A DNA stretch of 59,067 nt, taken from assembly GCA_902805635.1 (NCBI GenBank), contig CADCTC010000063.1, positions 3,005-62,071 of the forward strand, given 5' to 3'. Of this stretch, positions 17,675 to 26,485 are shown one piece after another. Below the pieces are notes generated by a model. That model was not told where the DNA came from and did not search any database. It saw only the letters and a list, made by a program, of their open reading frames with translations. The translations under genes were made by a program, and so were the position numbers. Positions within the stretch are counted from its first letter, which is position 1. Each line of letters opens with the position of its first letter. The DNA is from an uncultured Chloroflexota bacterium. GTDB taxonomy: Bacteria > Chloroflexota > UBA11872 > UBA12225.

Positions 17675-19351
17675 TCACGCAGCCACACCAACCGCGCCGG
17701 CGACGGCGTCGAGCGCCTCACCCTGGGATGTCCACTGGATCTTGGCCTCGTGGCTGAATGGCAGCCCGCGGCGGGCCTCGCGGGTCAACCGGATCGGCTC
17801 CACCCGCTCAATCAGCTCGCTGAGGATTTCCCGCTGACGCTCAATGTCGAACTTGCCGAGCGCCTCATGCCAGCCGCCGATCCGCTCCAGCACCACCTCG
17901 AGCGGCGGCAGCTTTTGCGTCTTGACGGTGGCGGTACCGCGCAGACGCGCTGCCTCAGCGTGGGCGGCTGCGCGCGTGCGCTCAATGTCTCGGACCATGG
18001 CTTTGTAGTTCACGTCGTCCAGCACGCCATCGGCCAACTTGAGCGTCAGCGCCTTGATGCGGTCGCTTGCCTTCGCGGCCTCGGCCTCGTGCTGCCGGAT
18101 GCGCAGCTCGATACCGGCTTCGGCGGGCGGCGGTGCCTGGAGCGCCGCCCACTCCCTGCGCAGCGCCGCCATGAATCGCTTGTCCTGCGTGCGCCCCAGC
18201 GCCCCCATGACGCGGGCGGCCTCTTCCATCACGGCCGCGTCAACCGTCTTCATGTTGGCGCTGTAGGTGCAGTGCGGGCCCTTGTGAGCCGCGCCGAGCT
18301 GGTTGCCCTTGCAGCGATAGCGCCCGGCGTAGAGTACGCTGCCATCGCGCAGCACGGCGCCCTCGCCGGCCATGCGGGCTTGGCAGGACGGACACCAGAC
18401 GAGGCCCGAGAGCAGGAACCGCCGCGATGCCTGGGCGGGCATCTTCTTGTGCCGGCCGATGCGCTCCTGCACCGCCGCCCATGTCTCGTCCTCAATCAGC
18501 GCCGGCCACTTAGCGATCGGGCGGGCGAACACGTCATCGTCCCCGAACTGCTGCCGCGCGATGTAGGTGGGGTTGGCGAGCAGCTTGCGCACGGCCGCAT
18601 AGCCGAGCGACTTGCCCCGGTGCTTCTTCATGCGTTCGTCAAGCGGGATATCGACCCGCACGCCACGCTCACGTTCGGGCAACGCCGCCGCCCAGCGCCC
18701 GATCGCGTGGATGGACTCACCGGCGGCAGCGCGGCGGAAGGCCTCGCACACACACGGCGCCTGTACGCCGTCCACGTCGAGCACCGCCGTGGGGGAGCCG
18801 CTCGCGCGCTCTTCCTTCGTCGCCGGCCGCATGCGGTAGCCCCACGCAGACTTGCCGCCCCTGAACCATCCGTTGCCCTGAATGTGCTGGAACGCCGCCG
18901 ACACGCGGTCGCTGAGTTGCCGTACCTCTTCCTCAGCCACCGACGCGAGGATATTGGCGATGAGGTCGGACACCTCGCCGCCTTCCATGACCGAATGGAG
19001 CGGCACTCCGAGTGCCCGCAATTCCTCGCGGCAGCGCACCCGCTCGAGCACCCGCCGGCCGAACCGATGCAGCCACGCCACCACGACTACGACCTGGCGC
19101 CCCCCGGCGCGCATCTCGCGCACCCGCTCGAGCAGCTCCTGGTACTTAGGCCGGTGGTCCTTCATGCCGCTGAGCACGTCTTGGAACTCGGCCTCGATCC
19201 CCCACCCCTGCGTCGCGCAATAGCGCCGGCAGTTGACAAGCTGGGCGGCGAGGCTGACCCCCTCCCGCTCCTGCTCTTCTGAGCTGACGCGGGTGTAGAT
19301 CACCGCTGAGTAGGAAGCGTTAGCCGGGGTCTCGCGCTGCTTGCGTGCCAT
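17675..19351 (-). CDS. Large serine recombinase (integrase type)
   Basis: The 558-aa protein starts at an ATG with GGAG upstream (AGAAGGAGCCCCGACAG). The resolvase domain shows YTRVSSEEQ with the nucleophile Ser23, then SLAAQLVNCRRYCA and a recombinase domain with GYRMRPATKEER and LLANPTYIARQQFG. A zinc ribbon follows (WCPSCQARM with a later RYRCKGNQ and HCTYS) and a long coiled coil runs to about residue 480. This is the layout of integrases that insert phages or mobile elements between attP and attB in one direction. The gene reads leftward, away from the truncated sulfatase that begins within 50 bp of its start, so that junction is a candidate attachment site. Confidence 0.95.
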   Translation of the reverse strand: MARKQRETPANASYSAVIYTRVSSEEQEREGVSLAAQLVNCRRYCATQGWGIEAEFQDVLSGMKDHRPKYQELLERVREMRAGGRQVVVVVAWLHRFGRRVLERVRCREELRALGVPLHSVMEGGEVSDLIANILASVAEEEVRQLSDRVSAAFQHIQGNGWFRGGKSAWGYRMRPATKEERASGSPTAVLDVDGVQAPCVCEAFRRAAAGESIHAIGRWAAALPERERGVRVDIPLDERMKKHRGKSLGYAAVRKLLANPTYIARQQFGDDDVFARPIAKWPALIEDETWAAVQERIGRHKKMPAQASRRFLLSGLVWCPSCQARMAGEGAVLRDGSVLYAGRYRCKGNQLGAAHKGPHCTYSANMKTVDAAVMEEAARVMGALGRTQDKRFMAALRREWAALQAPPPAEAGIELRIRQHEAEAAKASDRIKALTLKLADGVLDDVNYKAMVRDIERTRAAAHAEAARLRGTATVKTQKLPPLEVVLERIGGWHEALGKFDIERQREILSELIERVEPIRLTREARRGLPFSHEAKIQWTSQGEALDAVAGAVGVAA

Positions 19352-19392
19352 CTGTCGGGGCTCCTTCTAGCCGCATGGTAGCACGGTCTAAT

Positions 19393-20394
19393 GGTTACTG
19401 CAACTCGATCATCGCCCGTCCGTGGGACAAGCCGGAGCACTTGCACCCGACCAACTGGGTGGTGACGCAGGCAATCGACTTCCTGCGCCGGCGCGACACG
19501 CGCAAGCCGTTCTTCCTCTACCTCAGCTTTCACCGGCCGCACCCACCGTACGACCCTCCGGCATGGGCATTCGAGCAGTACATGGAAACCGGCACGGCCA
19601 TGCCGGAACCGCCGGTGGGGGACTGGACCGACCTCTACGCGCAGTGGGCGGAGCCACTCGACGCGCAGTCACCCGTGGGGCAGATCGATCCGCGCTGGCT
19701 GCGCCGCGCGCGGGCGGGCTACTACGGCCACATGACGCACATCGACCACCAGTTCAACCGACTTCAGGAGGTGCTGCACGAGTTCCGCGAACGTGAGAAC
19801 ACCTATATCTGCTTCACGTCCGACCACGGCGAGCTGATGGGCGACCACCACCTGTTCCGCAAGAGCCTGCCGTACGAAGGCTCGGCGCGCATCCCGCTGC
19901 TGCTGGCGGGGCCACGCGCCGGCGCCATTCAGCACGGCGCCACACCGGACCAGGTGGCGGAGCTGCGTGACGTGATGCCGATGCTGCTGGATTGCGCCGG
20001 GCTGCCGATCCCGGACGGCCTGGACGGCCGGTCGCTGCTACCGCTGGCGCGCGGCAGTGACGCGGTCACCGGTTGGCGGAGCTTCCTGCACGGCGAGCAC
20101 ACGACGCTCGGGCAGAACATCCACTGGCTGACCAATGGGCGGGAGAAGTACGTCTGGCTGAGCGGCTCAGGCGACGAGCAGCTCTTCGATCTAAAGGAAG
20201 ACCCACAGGAGCTGCGCGACCTGGCGCGGCAGCCGGCGCACGCCGCACGAGTGGCGCACTGGCGTGACCGGATGATGGAGACACTGGCTGATCGGTCGGA
20301 AGGCTTCGTGGCGGCTGGGCGCCTGGTGGCGGGGCGGCCAGTCACCCCGGTGCTCCCCACGCTCCCCACGCTCCCAACTGCGCCGGCTGTGTAG
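19393..20394 (+). pseudogene. Sulfatase lacking its N-terminal half
   Basis: From about 19,400 the frame matches the second half of type I sulfatases: NSIIARPWDKPEHLHPTNWV, KPFFLYLSFHRPHPPYDPP, then TSDHGELMGDHHLFRKSLPYEG, DVMPMLLDCAGL and QLFDLKEDPQELRDLA. The first half, with the metal-binding DDQ region and the Cys-x-Pro-x-Arg formylglycine motif, is absent and is not found elsewhere in the window. Without it the enzyme cannot be active. Homology begins abruptly next to the recombinase gene, suggesting the gene was cut by integration. The retained frame of over 330 codons without stops implies the event is recent. Confidence 0.85.
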
Positions 20395-20428
20395 AAGGCG
20401 CGTCAGCTGCCCCCCGGTTGGTGCTTAG

Positions 20429-20467
20429 CCCCCGTTCGTGGTTCGACAAGCTCACCACGAACGGGGG
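20429..20467. repeat. REP-like palindrome, copy 1
   Basis: Perfect 13-bp arms CCCCCGTTCGTGG and CCACGAACGGGGG surround the 13-nt core TTCGACAAGCTCA. The same core with different arms recurs at 22,022 and 48,851. It lies between convergent genes and could also form a terminator hairpin. Confidence 0.8.
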
Positions 20468-20476
20468 AGTGATGCA

Positions 20477-21043
20477 CTAATGGGGGTGCTGCCGCTCCCA
20501 GTCGGCCCTGGTCAGGGCATATTCCACGTCGCCGAGCTCGTCCCCTTCGATGCGGTCAGGCCACGGCTGGTGGAACGTGCGCACGAGCGTCAGTCCGGCC
20601 TTCTCCATCACGCGGCGTGAGGCGACGTTGACCACCATCGTCGAGGCAACCACGCGCCTCACGCCCAGCTCGGTAAAGCCCCTGTGGATCAGGGCGCGCG
20701 ATCCTTCGGTGCCGTAGCCCTTGCCCCAGGCCGACTTGCGGAGCCGGTAGCCGAGCTCGGGCTCGTCCGGAGCGGCGCCCGGTAGCGGCCGGAAGTGGAA
20801 CCACCCCAGGAAGTCTCCGGTGGCCTTCTCGATGGTTGCCCAGAAGCCGTACCCGGTGAACCGCTCGTAATAGCGGAGGAACGCGGGCAGGATCTCGTTC
20901 TGGATCTCCTGGCGCGGGGTCGGTCGCCCACCGGTGATGAAGTGCATCACGTCGGGATCGGCGTCGAGCGTTACGAGGTTGTCCACGTCGGACGCGGTGA
21001 AGCGGCGCAGCACCAGCCGCTCGGTTTCCAAGAAGACCAGCAT
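20477..21043 (-). CDS. GNAT acetyltransferase, RimJ/RimL type
   Basis: ATG at 21043 follows AAGGAAGG. The 188-aa product begins with ETERLVLRRFTASDVDNLV, the standard opening of ribosomal-protein-type and antibiotic-type N-acetyltransferases. It continues with GFWATIEKATGDFLGWFHF, the acetyl-CoA loop KSAWGKGYGTEGSRALI and the ASTMVVNVASRRVMEKAGL motif near the C-terminus. It transfers acetyl from acetyl-CoA to an amine, most often the N-terminus of a protein, but the substrate cannot be read from sequence. It is a single gene divergent from the next membrane protein gene. Confidence 0.92.
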   Translation of the reverse strand: MLVFLETERLVLRRFTASDVDNLVTLDADPDVMHFITGGRPTPRQEIQNEILPAFLRYYERFTGYGFWATIEKATGDFLGWFHFRPLPGAAPDEPELGYRLRKSAWGKGYGTEGSRALIHRGFTELGVRRVVASTMVVNVASRRVMEKAGLTLVRTFHQPWPDRIEGDELGDVEYALTRADWERQHPH

Positions 21044-21216
21044 CGCTCGATCCTTCCTTGCAGACGGCAGTATCGCAGCAGCGTGGCGACGCAGCGCCGG
21101 CTGAAGCGGCCCTGAACTTGCGTACCCGGCGCAACGTCACGAAGCGTGGGACCGGCGCGCCCGCCGGCCGCCTCTTCAACCCACGCACCCCCACTTAGCA
21201 GGAGCAACACGAACGC

Positions 21217-21993
21217 ATGGCCACACTCGCCGAGCTGGAGAAGACTACTCCCGAGATCAGGGGCATTTATGATGACTGGGTGCGCCTGCGCCGAGATACC
21301 AACGCCGATCCATACGACTACCAGGCGTTCCGGCAGCACGTCATCTTCCGCGGACTGCCTGACCCCGGCGCGGAGCAGCTCCTCGATTTCCCGACCGGTC
21401 CATTCGACAAGGTGCCCGCTGCATTCCCATCGACGCTCGGCGATCCCGCCGTCCCTGCCACGTCCGCCGTGCCGCCCGCGACCACGCCGCCGCCTGCCGC
21501 GCCGCCCGCGACCACCCCGGCGTTCGCGCCTAGCGCCACACCGGCCCCGGATCATCGTAGGCCGGAACCGGCAGAGGTGCGCGCCCTGCCAGAGCACTCT
21601 CCACCGGCCGATACTGGAGGCGCTGCCCCTGCGTGGCGGCGCTGGGCGCTGGCAACGGTACCGGCACTCGTCCTGGGCGCGGCGCTCCTGTGGTGGCTGT
21701 GGCGCCGGCGGCAGACCAAGCAGACCCCGCGTGCACAGCGCGCTGTCGCGCGGGGCGTGCGCAAGATCGGCTCGGAGCTGGAAGACCTGGTGCGCCCCTT
21801 GGCGGAGCACACCCCGGACGCCGCGCAAGCATTTATGCGCCGGCTCGGCGATGCCGCGGAAACTGGCCGTGAGCGAGCGATCACGCTGGGTGGAGCAGCC
21901 GCTGAGTCAAGTCGGGGCGCCGCCGTCCGCGCCGCGCGGAGCGCCGTGGTCGCCCGAGAGGCGCTCCGCGGCCGAAACCCCTCCGGCGACTAA
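21217..21993 (+). CDS. Hypothetical membrane-anchored protein with Pro-rich linker
   Basis: ATG at 21217 follows an AGGAG site. The first 65 residues form a compact region (EIRGIYDDWVRLRRDTNADPYDYQAF). A Pro/Ala/Thr-rich linker of about 70 residues follows, then one transmembrane helix (WALATVPALVLGAALLWWLW) with a basic cytoplasmic stop (RRRQTK). An Ala/Arg-rich helical tail completes it. The topology suggests an N-terminal domain outside and a helical tail inside. No family recognised. A REP-like element follows the stop. Confidence 0.65.
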   Translation: MATLAELEKTTPEIRGIYDDWVRLRRDTNADPYDYQAFRQHVIFRGLPDPGAEQLLDFPTGPFDKVPAAFPSTLGDPAVPATSAVPPATTPPPAAPPATTPAFAPSATPAPDHRRPEPAEVRALPEHSPPADTGGAAPAWRRWALATVPALVLGAALLWWLWRRRQTKQTPRAQRAVARGVRKIGSELEDLVRPLAEHTPDAAQAFMRRLGDAAETGRERAITLGGAAAESSRGAAVRAARSAVVAREALRGRNPSGD

Positions 21994-22013
21994 GAGGTTG
22001 TTTCAGGACCTGC

Positions 22014-22050
22014 CCGGGTCCTTCGACAAGCTCAGGACGAACGGAGGTTG
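22014..22050. repeat. REP-like palindrome, copy 2
   Basis: The core TTCGACAAGCTCA at 22022-22034 is flanked by GTCC and GGAC arms and followed by GAACGGAGG, as in the other copies. It sits between the ends of the convergent genes at 21993 and 22078. Confidence 0.7.
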
Positions 22051-22077
22051 TAAAACCATCACTAACCCTGCTCGGAG

Positions 22078-23412
22078 CTACGCGCTACTCACCGTGGTGT
22101 TGGTAAAGGCCACCAGGTCGGCCACTGCCTCCTTGGCGCTCTTCTCCTGCTTGAGCGCCTGCCCCATCACCTCGCGCGCCTTGACGCGGATCAGCTCGAA
22201 CTTGGGATGGCCGGGCACGGTGTACGCCTTCTCCTCGGCCTCGTAGAACGTGCGCAGCAGCGGGTCCTTGAGGGGAGCCCACCTGGTGTCCGCGGACTTG
22301 CGCGGCGGCACGCCGGAGAAGATCTCCGCCACGCCAATCAGCTGCTCGTAGCCGGACAGGAAGCTGACCAGGTCCACCGAGGTGTCCGGGTCCTTGTTCT
22401 GCTTCGCGGCCAGCACCCACGTGCCGCCCAGGTAGCCGGTGGCGGTGGTCTTACCCGTCCACTCCGGCGTCAAATCAGAAGCCAGCAGCTGCTGCGGATC
22501 GAGGTTGACCTGGCGCAGGTTCTCCAGCTCCGCGCTGTTGCGGTAGCCGCTGGCCATGTGCTGCGTCGCGATGGGCGGCGCGCCGGCCGGGAACGTCGGG
22601 CGCTCGTGCGCGTCCACCCGATCGCGGTGGAGCAGGTCCACCATCAGCTGCAGGCCACGCTCGCCCTCGGCACCGTCGAAGCCGACCTTGGTCAGCTCCT
22701 TGTTGAGGATGTCCTTGCCCTGCTGGTGGACGACGTTGAACCACAACGCCTCGTCGGTCTTCGGCACATCGAAACCGATCCGGTCGATCTTGCCGCCCTC
22801 CCAGCGCGTGAGCTTCCTTGCCAGGTCCCGCAGCTGGTCCCACGTCTTGGGCAGCCCTTTACGGTCCACCGGCAGACCAGCCTGCGCCAGCAGGTCCTTG
22901 CGGTACAGCATGATGCGCATGTCCGCGTAGTAGGTCATGCCGTACAGCTTGCCCTTGTAGGTGCCGATCTTAAGCGTCGGCTCGAAGAAGTCGGTGGTCT
23001 CCTTCTTTATGCGCTGGTAGCCGTCAAGCGGCAGCAGGAAGCCCGGGTGGGCAAACTGCGCCACGCCGGGGCTGCCCACGTTGAACACGTCCGGCCCGGT
23101 ACCGGAGACAAAGCTCACCGTGAGCTTGTCCAGCAGCTCGGTATGGTTCGCAATCACCGTACGCTCGACCTTCGCCGGCGTATGCTGTTCGGCGAAGACC
23201 GGCAGCCGCTTGTCTTCGTACTCGCCCGTCTGCACGTAGGCTCGGCCGGCGCCGACGCCCATGCGCGACCAATACTGCAGCGTTACCGCCTTCCGCTCCG
23301 CTCGCGGGGCCTCGCCCCCGCCGCCGGCACCACCTGCGCTGCACGCAGCCAGGACCCCCGCGCTCCACGCCGCCGCGCCGGCAAGCACGCTTCGCCTCAG
23401 TATCCCTCGCAT
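22078..23412 (-). CDS. ABC transporter sugar-type extracellular solute-binding lipoprotein
   Basis: ATG at 23412 follows GGAGGGA. The 444-aa product starts MRGILRRSVLAGAAAW and has a lipobox (VLAAC), so it is exported and lipid-anchored. The mature part is a family 1 solute-binding protein: VTLQYWSRMG, DKLTVSFVSGTGPDVFNVGS, GKLYGMTYYADMRIMLYRKDLLAQAGL, PKTWDQLRDLARKL and a C-terminal YLGGTWVLAAKQNKD with AVADLVAFTNTTV. These proteins deliver carbohydrates to MalF/MalG-type permeases, yet none lies nearby. It is divergent from an apiosidase-like glycoside hydrolase gene with a 70-bp shared promoter region, suggesting plant-glycan oligosaccharides as ligand. Confidence 0.93.
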   Translation of the reverse strand: MRGILRRSVLAGAAAWSAGVLAACSAGGAGGGGEAPRAERKAVTLQYWSRMGVGAGRAYVQTGEYEDKRLPVFAEQHTPAKVERTVIANHTELLDKLTVSFVSGTGPDVFNVGSPGVAQFAHPGFLLPLDGYQRIKKETTDFFEPTLKIGTYKGKLYGMTYYADMRIMLYRKDLLAQAGLPVDRKGLPKTWDQLRDLARKLTRWEGGKIDRIGFDVPKTDEALWFNVVHQQGKDILNKELTKVGFDGAEGERGLQLMVDLLHRDRVDAHERPTFPAGAPPIATQHMASGYRNSAELENLRQVNLDPQQLLASDLTPEWTGKTTATGYLGGTWVLAAKQNKDPDTSVDLVSFLSGYEQLIGVAEIFSGVPPRKSADTRWAPLKDPLLRTFYEAEEKAYTVPGHPKFELIRVKAREVMGQALKQEKSAKEAVADLVAFTNTTVSSA

Positions 23413-23482
23413 CGCTCGTCCCTCCAGGTGTGTGACTGGCGCAAACCGTACCGGATCGCTCCTTCTGGCACAATGCGCGCCG

Positions 23483-25054
23483 ATGGCAGCCTGTCCCCAG
23501 TTCCACCCGCACGACATCGTGCTCCGCAGTGACACCAGCCACGACAACCCGTTCTTTGTGGACGTGCGCGCTCGCCTCACGTCTCCATCGGGAGAGGTCA
23601 CGGTGGTGCGCGGCTTCTACGACGGCGATGCCACCTGGAAGGTGCGCCTGTGCCCCAACCTGCTCGCCACGTGGCGCTACGTCACCGAGTCCTCGGACGC
23701 GGCGCTCGCCGGCCACGAAGGCACACTCGAATGCACCGCGAGCACAAACCCAAATGTGCACGGCGCACTGGTCATCGATCCTGCCTACCCCCATCACTTC
23801 ATCTACGAAGACGGGACGCGGCCGTTCGTGCTGGGCTACGAGGCCAACTGGCTCTGGGCGCTCGGCTTCCTGGAGGACGGCGAATCGCAGCTGCGCCGCT
23901 TCTGCGAGCGCATCGGTTCCTACGGCTTCAACCACGTCTTCATCAATGCCTACGCCCACGATACTCGCTGGGCGCCGGGCAAGTCCCACCCGGAGGACTA
24001 CGGTCCGCCCCCTATGTACGCCTGGGAGGGCACCAACGAGACGCCCGACCACTCGCGCCTAAACGTGACGTACTGGCGCAACTTCGACGTGATGATGCGA
24101 GCCCTTCTTGATGCTGGCCTCACGGCGCACCTCTTCATCAAGGTCTACAACAAGGAGGTCACCTGGCCCGCCATCGCTTCGCGCGAGGACGACCTCTTCT
24201 TTCACTATGTCGTGGCCCGCTATGGCGGCTACTCCAACGTGGTGTGGGACTTCTCTAAGGAGTCCTACAACGAGCGCAACAAGGCGTACTGCGCCAACCG
24301 CCTGGCGCTTATCCGCACGCTAGACGGCTATGGGCGCCTCGTCACCGCGCACGACGACTGGACGCTGCATTTCGACCAGCGATACGGCGGGATGTTGGAC
24401 TTCGTGACCGATCAGAAGCATGACAACCTAGCCACGCGCGTCATGGACCTGCGCCGCCTGCTGCGGCCCATGCCGGTGATCAACGAGGAGTTCGCCTACG
24501 AGTGCGGCCCAGGCGGCGTCGATGACCTCTCCTACCACCCACGGACGCGCCACACCGCCGAGGAGCACGTGCTGCGGGCCTGGGAAGTGGTGATGGGCGG
24601 CGGGTACCCCGGCTATTACTACCTCTACACCGCCTGGGACGTCATCCGGCCGGAGGAAGTGCCACCCGGCTACGCGCTGCACCAGCGCCTGGTGAGCTTC
24701 ATGCGCGAGACCGCGTGGTGGGAGCTGGAGCCCCACTCTGAGATAGTGGACCGCAACTTCGGCCGCTGCCTGGCCCGGCTGGGCGGGTCGGGCGCCGAAT
24801 ACCTGATCTACAACAACGGCGCCGCCGGGCCAAAGGGCGAGGGCCAGCGCCTCACGGTCAACTTCTCCAATTTCGCCTACGGGAGAGCCACCCTCACCGC
24901 CGACTGGCTCCATCCACTCACCGGCGAGCGTGCCCAGACCGAGGTCGAGGTCCTACCGCGCATGCAGCTGCGGCCGCCCTTTGAGGGGCCATACGTGGTG
25001 CGACTGACCCCGTCTACAACAACCGCGAACGGCGGCCGCAGCCTGCAGACGTAA
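23483..25054 (+). CDS. Apiosidase-like glycoside hydrolase (DUF5060 plus DUF4038-type barrel)
   Basis: ATG at 23483 lies 8 nt after CACAAT without a ribosome-binding site, suggesting a leaderless message. Residues 1-90 form a DUF5060 beta-domain (VLRSDTSHDNPFFVDVRARL, GFYDGDATWKVRLCP). The catalytic TIM barrel begins at about 100 (HHFIYEDGTRPFVLGYEANW), with ERIGSYGFNHVFINAYAHD, VVWDFSKESYNE, FVTDQKHDN and PVINEEFAYECG, the last supplying a candidate catalytic Glu. There is no signal peptide, so hydrolysis would occur inside the cell on imported oligosaccharides. The divergent binding-protein gene fits that. GH140-like activity is the closest guess. The exact substrate is open. Confidence 0.85.
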   Translation: MAACPQFHPHDIVLRSDTSHDNPFFVDVRARLTSPSGEVTVVRGFYDGDATWKVRLCPNLLATWRYVTESSDAALAGHEGTLECTASTNPNVHGALVIDPAYPHHFIYEDGTRPFVLGYEANWLWALGFLEDGESQLRRFCERIGSYGFNHVFINAYAHDTRWAPGKSHPEDYGPPPMYAWEGTNETPDHSRLNVTYWRNFDVMMRALLDAGLTAHLFIKVYNKEVTWPAIASREDDLFFHYVVARYGGYSNVVWDFSKESYNERNKAYCANRLALIRTLDGYGRLVTAHDDWTLHFDQRYGGMLDFVTDQKHDNLATRVMDLRRLLRPMPVINEEFAYECGPGGVDDLSYHPRTRHTAEEHVLRAWEVVMGGGYPGYYYLYTAWDVIRPEEVPPGYALHQRLVSFMRETAWWELEPHSEIVDRNFGRCLARLGGSGAEYLIYNNGAAGPKGEGQRLTVNFSNFAYGRATLTADWLHPLTGERAQTEVEVLPRMQLRPPFEGPYVVRLTPSTTTANGGRSLQT

Positions 25055-25095
25055 CATTGCTTTAGTTGCCGGCCGGTCACATACCATTCACCCCG

Positions 25096-25773
25096 ATGGA
25101 CCGTGACGGCGCACCAGCCCCCAGACCAGCGGCGGATGTCGTGGTGTTTGATCTGGGCGGCGTCTTGCTCGATTGGAACCCACGGCACCTCTATCGCGTC
25201 CTCTTCGGCGGCGATGAGGCCGCCATGGAGCGCTTCCTGGGGACGGTGTGCACGCCGGCCTGGAACCTGGAGCTCGACCGCGGGCGGCCATTCGCCACGG
25301 CAATCGAGGCGCTGCAGCGCGAGCACCCTACGCACGCGGAGCACATCGCCGCGTACCGCGAGCGGTGGATCGAGATGGTGCGCAGCCCTATCGCCGGTAC
25401 CGTAGCCATCCTGGAGGAGCTGCACGCGCATGGCGTCCCGCTCTACGCACTAAGCAACATCGGCGCCGAGTCGTTCGCCATGGCGCGCCGGCGCTTCCCA
25501 TTTATGGAGCTGTTCCGGGGCGCCATCGTCTCCGGAGATGAGGGACTGCTCAAGCCAGATCCAACCATCTTCCGGCTGCTGGCGCAGCGCTACGCCCTCG
25601 ACCCCGCCCATACGGTCTTCGTCGACGACGTCCCAGCCAACGTGGAGGGGGCAGAAGCCGTTGGGTTCCACGGCCACGTCTTCACCTCGCCGGACGTGCT
25701 CCGCGCCGCGCTGGTATCCCTGGGGCTGCCTCTGTCCCCACGGTCACCACACCTGGCCCCACAGGAAAGTTAG
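25096..25773 (+). CDS. HAD-superfamily hydrolase (subfamily IA)
   Basis: ATG at 25096 follows TACCAT by exactly 8 nt. The 225-aa protein has all HAD motifs: VVFDLGGVLLDWN (nucleophile Asp), LYALSNIG (Ser), GLLKPDPTIF (Lys) and HTVFVDDVPANVEGA (acidic pair). A four-helix cap lies between motifs I and II. Such enzymes dephosphorylate small phosphorylated metabolites, often sugar phosphates, consistent with the glycoside hydrolase gene 41 bp upstream. The specific substrate is unknown. Confidence 0.92.
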   Translation: MDRDGAPAPRPAADVVVFDLGGVLLDWNPRHLYRVLFGGDEAAMERFLGTVCTPAWNLELDRGRPFATAIEALQREHPTHAEHIAAYRERWIEMVRSPIAGTVAILEELHAHGVPLYALSNIGAESFAMARRRFPFMELFRGAIVSGDEGLLKPDPTIFRLLAQRYALDPAHTVFVDDVPANVEGAEAVGFHGHVFTSPDVLRAALVSLGLPLSPRSPHLAPQES

Positions 25774-25859
25774 GGCTCTCGACAGCATAGATGAACCGGT
25801 CCGTGATGCTGGCACCTTCTCAAGTGCAATAGAGTCGGCCGGCCGCTGCCGCAGTGTTG

Positions 25860-26030
25860 CTATGCCTTGTCAATTCGGAAGCGCATCGCGGACCATGTCT
25901 CGTCGATCGCCACCAGCGCCACGCCTTCCAGCCCGAGCGGCTTCACCCGCTGCCAGAGGATGTCGCGGTTTAGTTCGGTGCCCGCCTTCTCGCCGCCCAG
26001 GACTCCCAACGCGCGGCTGTGGCGCGTCAC
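25860..26030 (-). CDS. Small protein of 56 aa coupled to the SnoaL-like gene
   Basis: A GTG at 26028-26030 overlaps the TGA stop of the upstream SnoaL-like gene in a GTGA arrangement. The same overlap joins that gene to the aldo/keto reductase before it. The product reads GGEKAGTELNRDILWQRVK, PLGLEGVALVAIDETWSAM and RFRIDKA, with normal composition and an alternating strand-turn pattern. I do not recognise the family. It may be the last domain of a larger protein now split off, or a genuine small partner. Confidence 0.45.
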   Translation of the reverse strand: MTRHSRALGVLGGEKAGTELNRDILWQRVKPLGLEGVALVAIDETWSAMRFRIDKA

Positions 26031-26485
26031 GCGCGGGTCGCCGAGGGCGACGGCATCGCGCCGATCTGGCGCATCACCTCCAGGTCGTTCCCATACGCGG
26101 CGGTCTCCACCGCCTTGCCGTCCTCCAGGCGGAAAACGCGGGCGCCCTTTTGCACGATCGGTCTGCCGGTCGCCTCGACCCCCTGGTAGCTGCCGCCGTG
26201 CGTACCGGTGCGCGACCACAGCATCACCACGGTGTCGCGTTCCGCGATGAGGTCGTGTACGACCCACGGCGCGTCGGGAAAGGCCTGCCGCGCACGCGGG
26301 ATGGCACCGCGCAGCATGGCCGCTAGGTCAGGTCCGGCAAGGTCGTCGAGCCCATCGAGTGAGTTCGTGTTGAACAGCTCGTAGAGCCGCCGGAGCACGG
26401 CCTTGTTCCGCTCGAGTTCGTCCAAACTGTCCTGCGGGCTTGGGCGCGCTGCATCCGCCGCGGCTGCTGCGCCGGTCTCGCTCAC
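26027..26485 (-). CDS. SnoaL-like (ester cyclase type) protein
   Basis: The GTG start at 26485 overlaps the stop of the aldo/keto reductase gene by four bases. After a disordered N-terminus of about 25 residues the NTF2-like fold opens with ERNKAVLRRLYELFNTNSLDGLDDL. It continues with AFPDAPWVVHDLIAERDTVVMLWSRTGTHGG and closes with GARVFRLEDGKAVETAAYGNDLEVMRQIG. The pattern matches the SnoaL/ester-cyclase branch, whose members act on or bind small ring compounds and are often of unknown function. It is translationally coupled to its neighbours, so a role in the same pathway as the reductase is likely. Confidence 0.87.
   Translation of the reverse strand: MSETGAAAAADAARPSPQDSLDELERNKAVLRRLYELFNTNSLDGLDDLAGPDLAAMLRGAIPRARQAFPDAPWVVHDLIAERDTVVMLWSRTGTHGGSYQGVEATGRPIVQKGARVFRLEDGKAVETAAYGNDLEVMRQIGAMPSPSATRA

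Noticed and set aside
17750..19282. Long open frame on the plus strand opposite the serine recombinase
   Set aside because: The high-GC third codon positions of the recombinase keep the antisense frame open. Its translation is His/Arg-rich low complexity, whereas the recombinase strand shows full motifs.
22207..23532. Long plus-strand frame opposite the first binding-protein gene
   Set aside because: Shadow of the real gene. It lacks motifs and overlaps the divergent promoter region and the glycoside hydrolase start.
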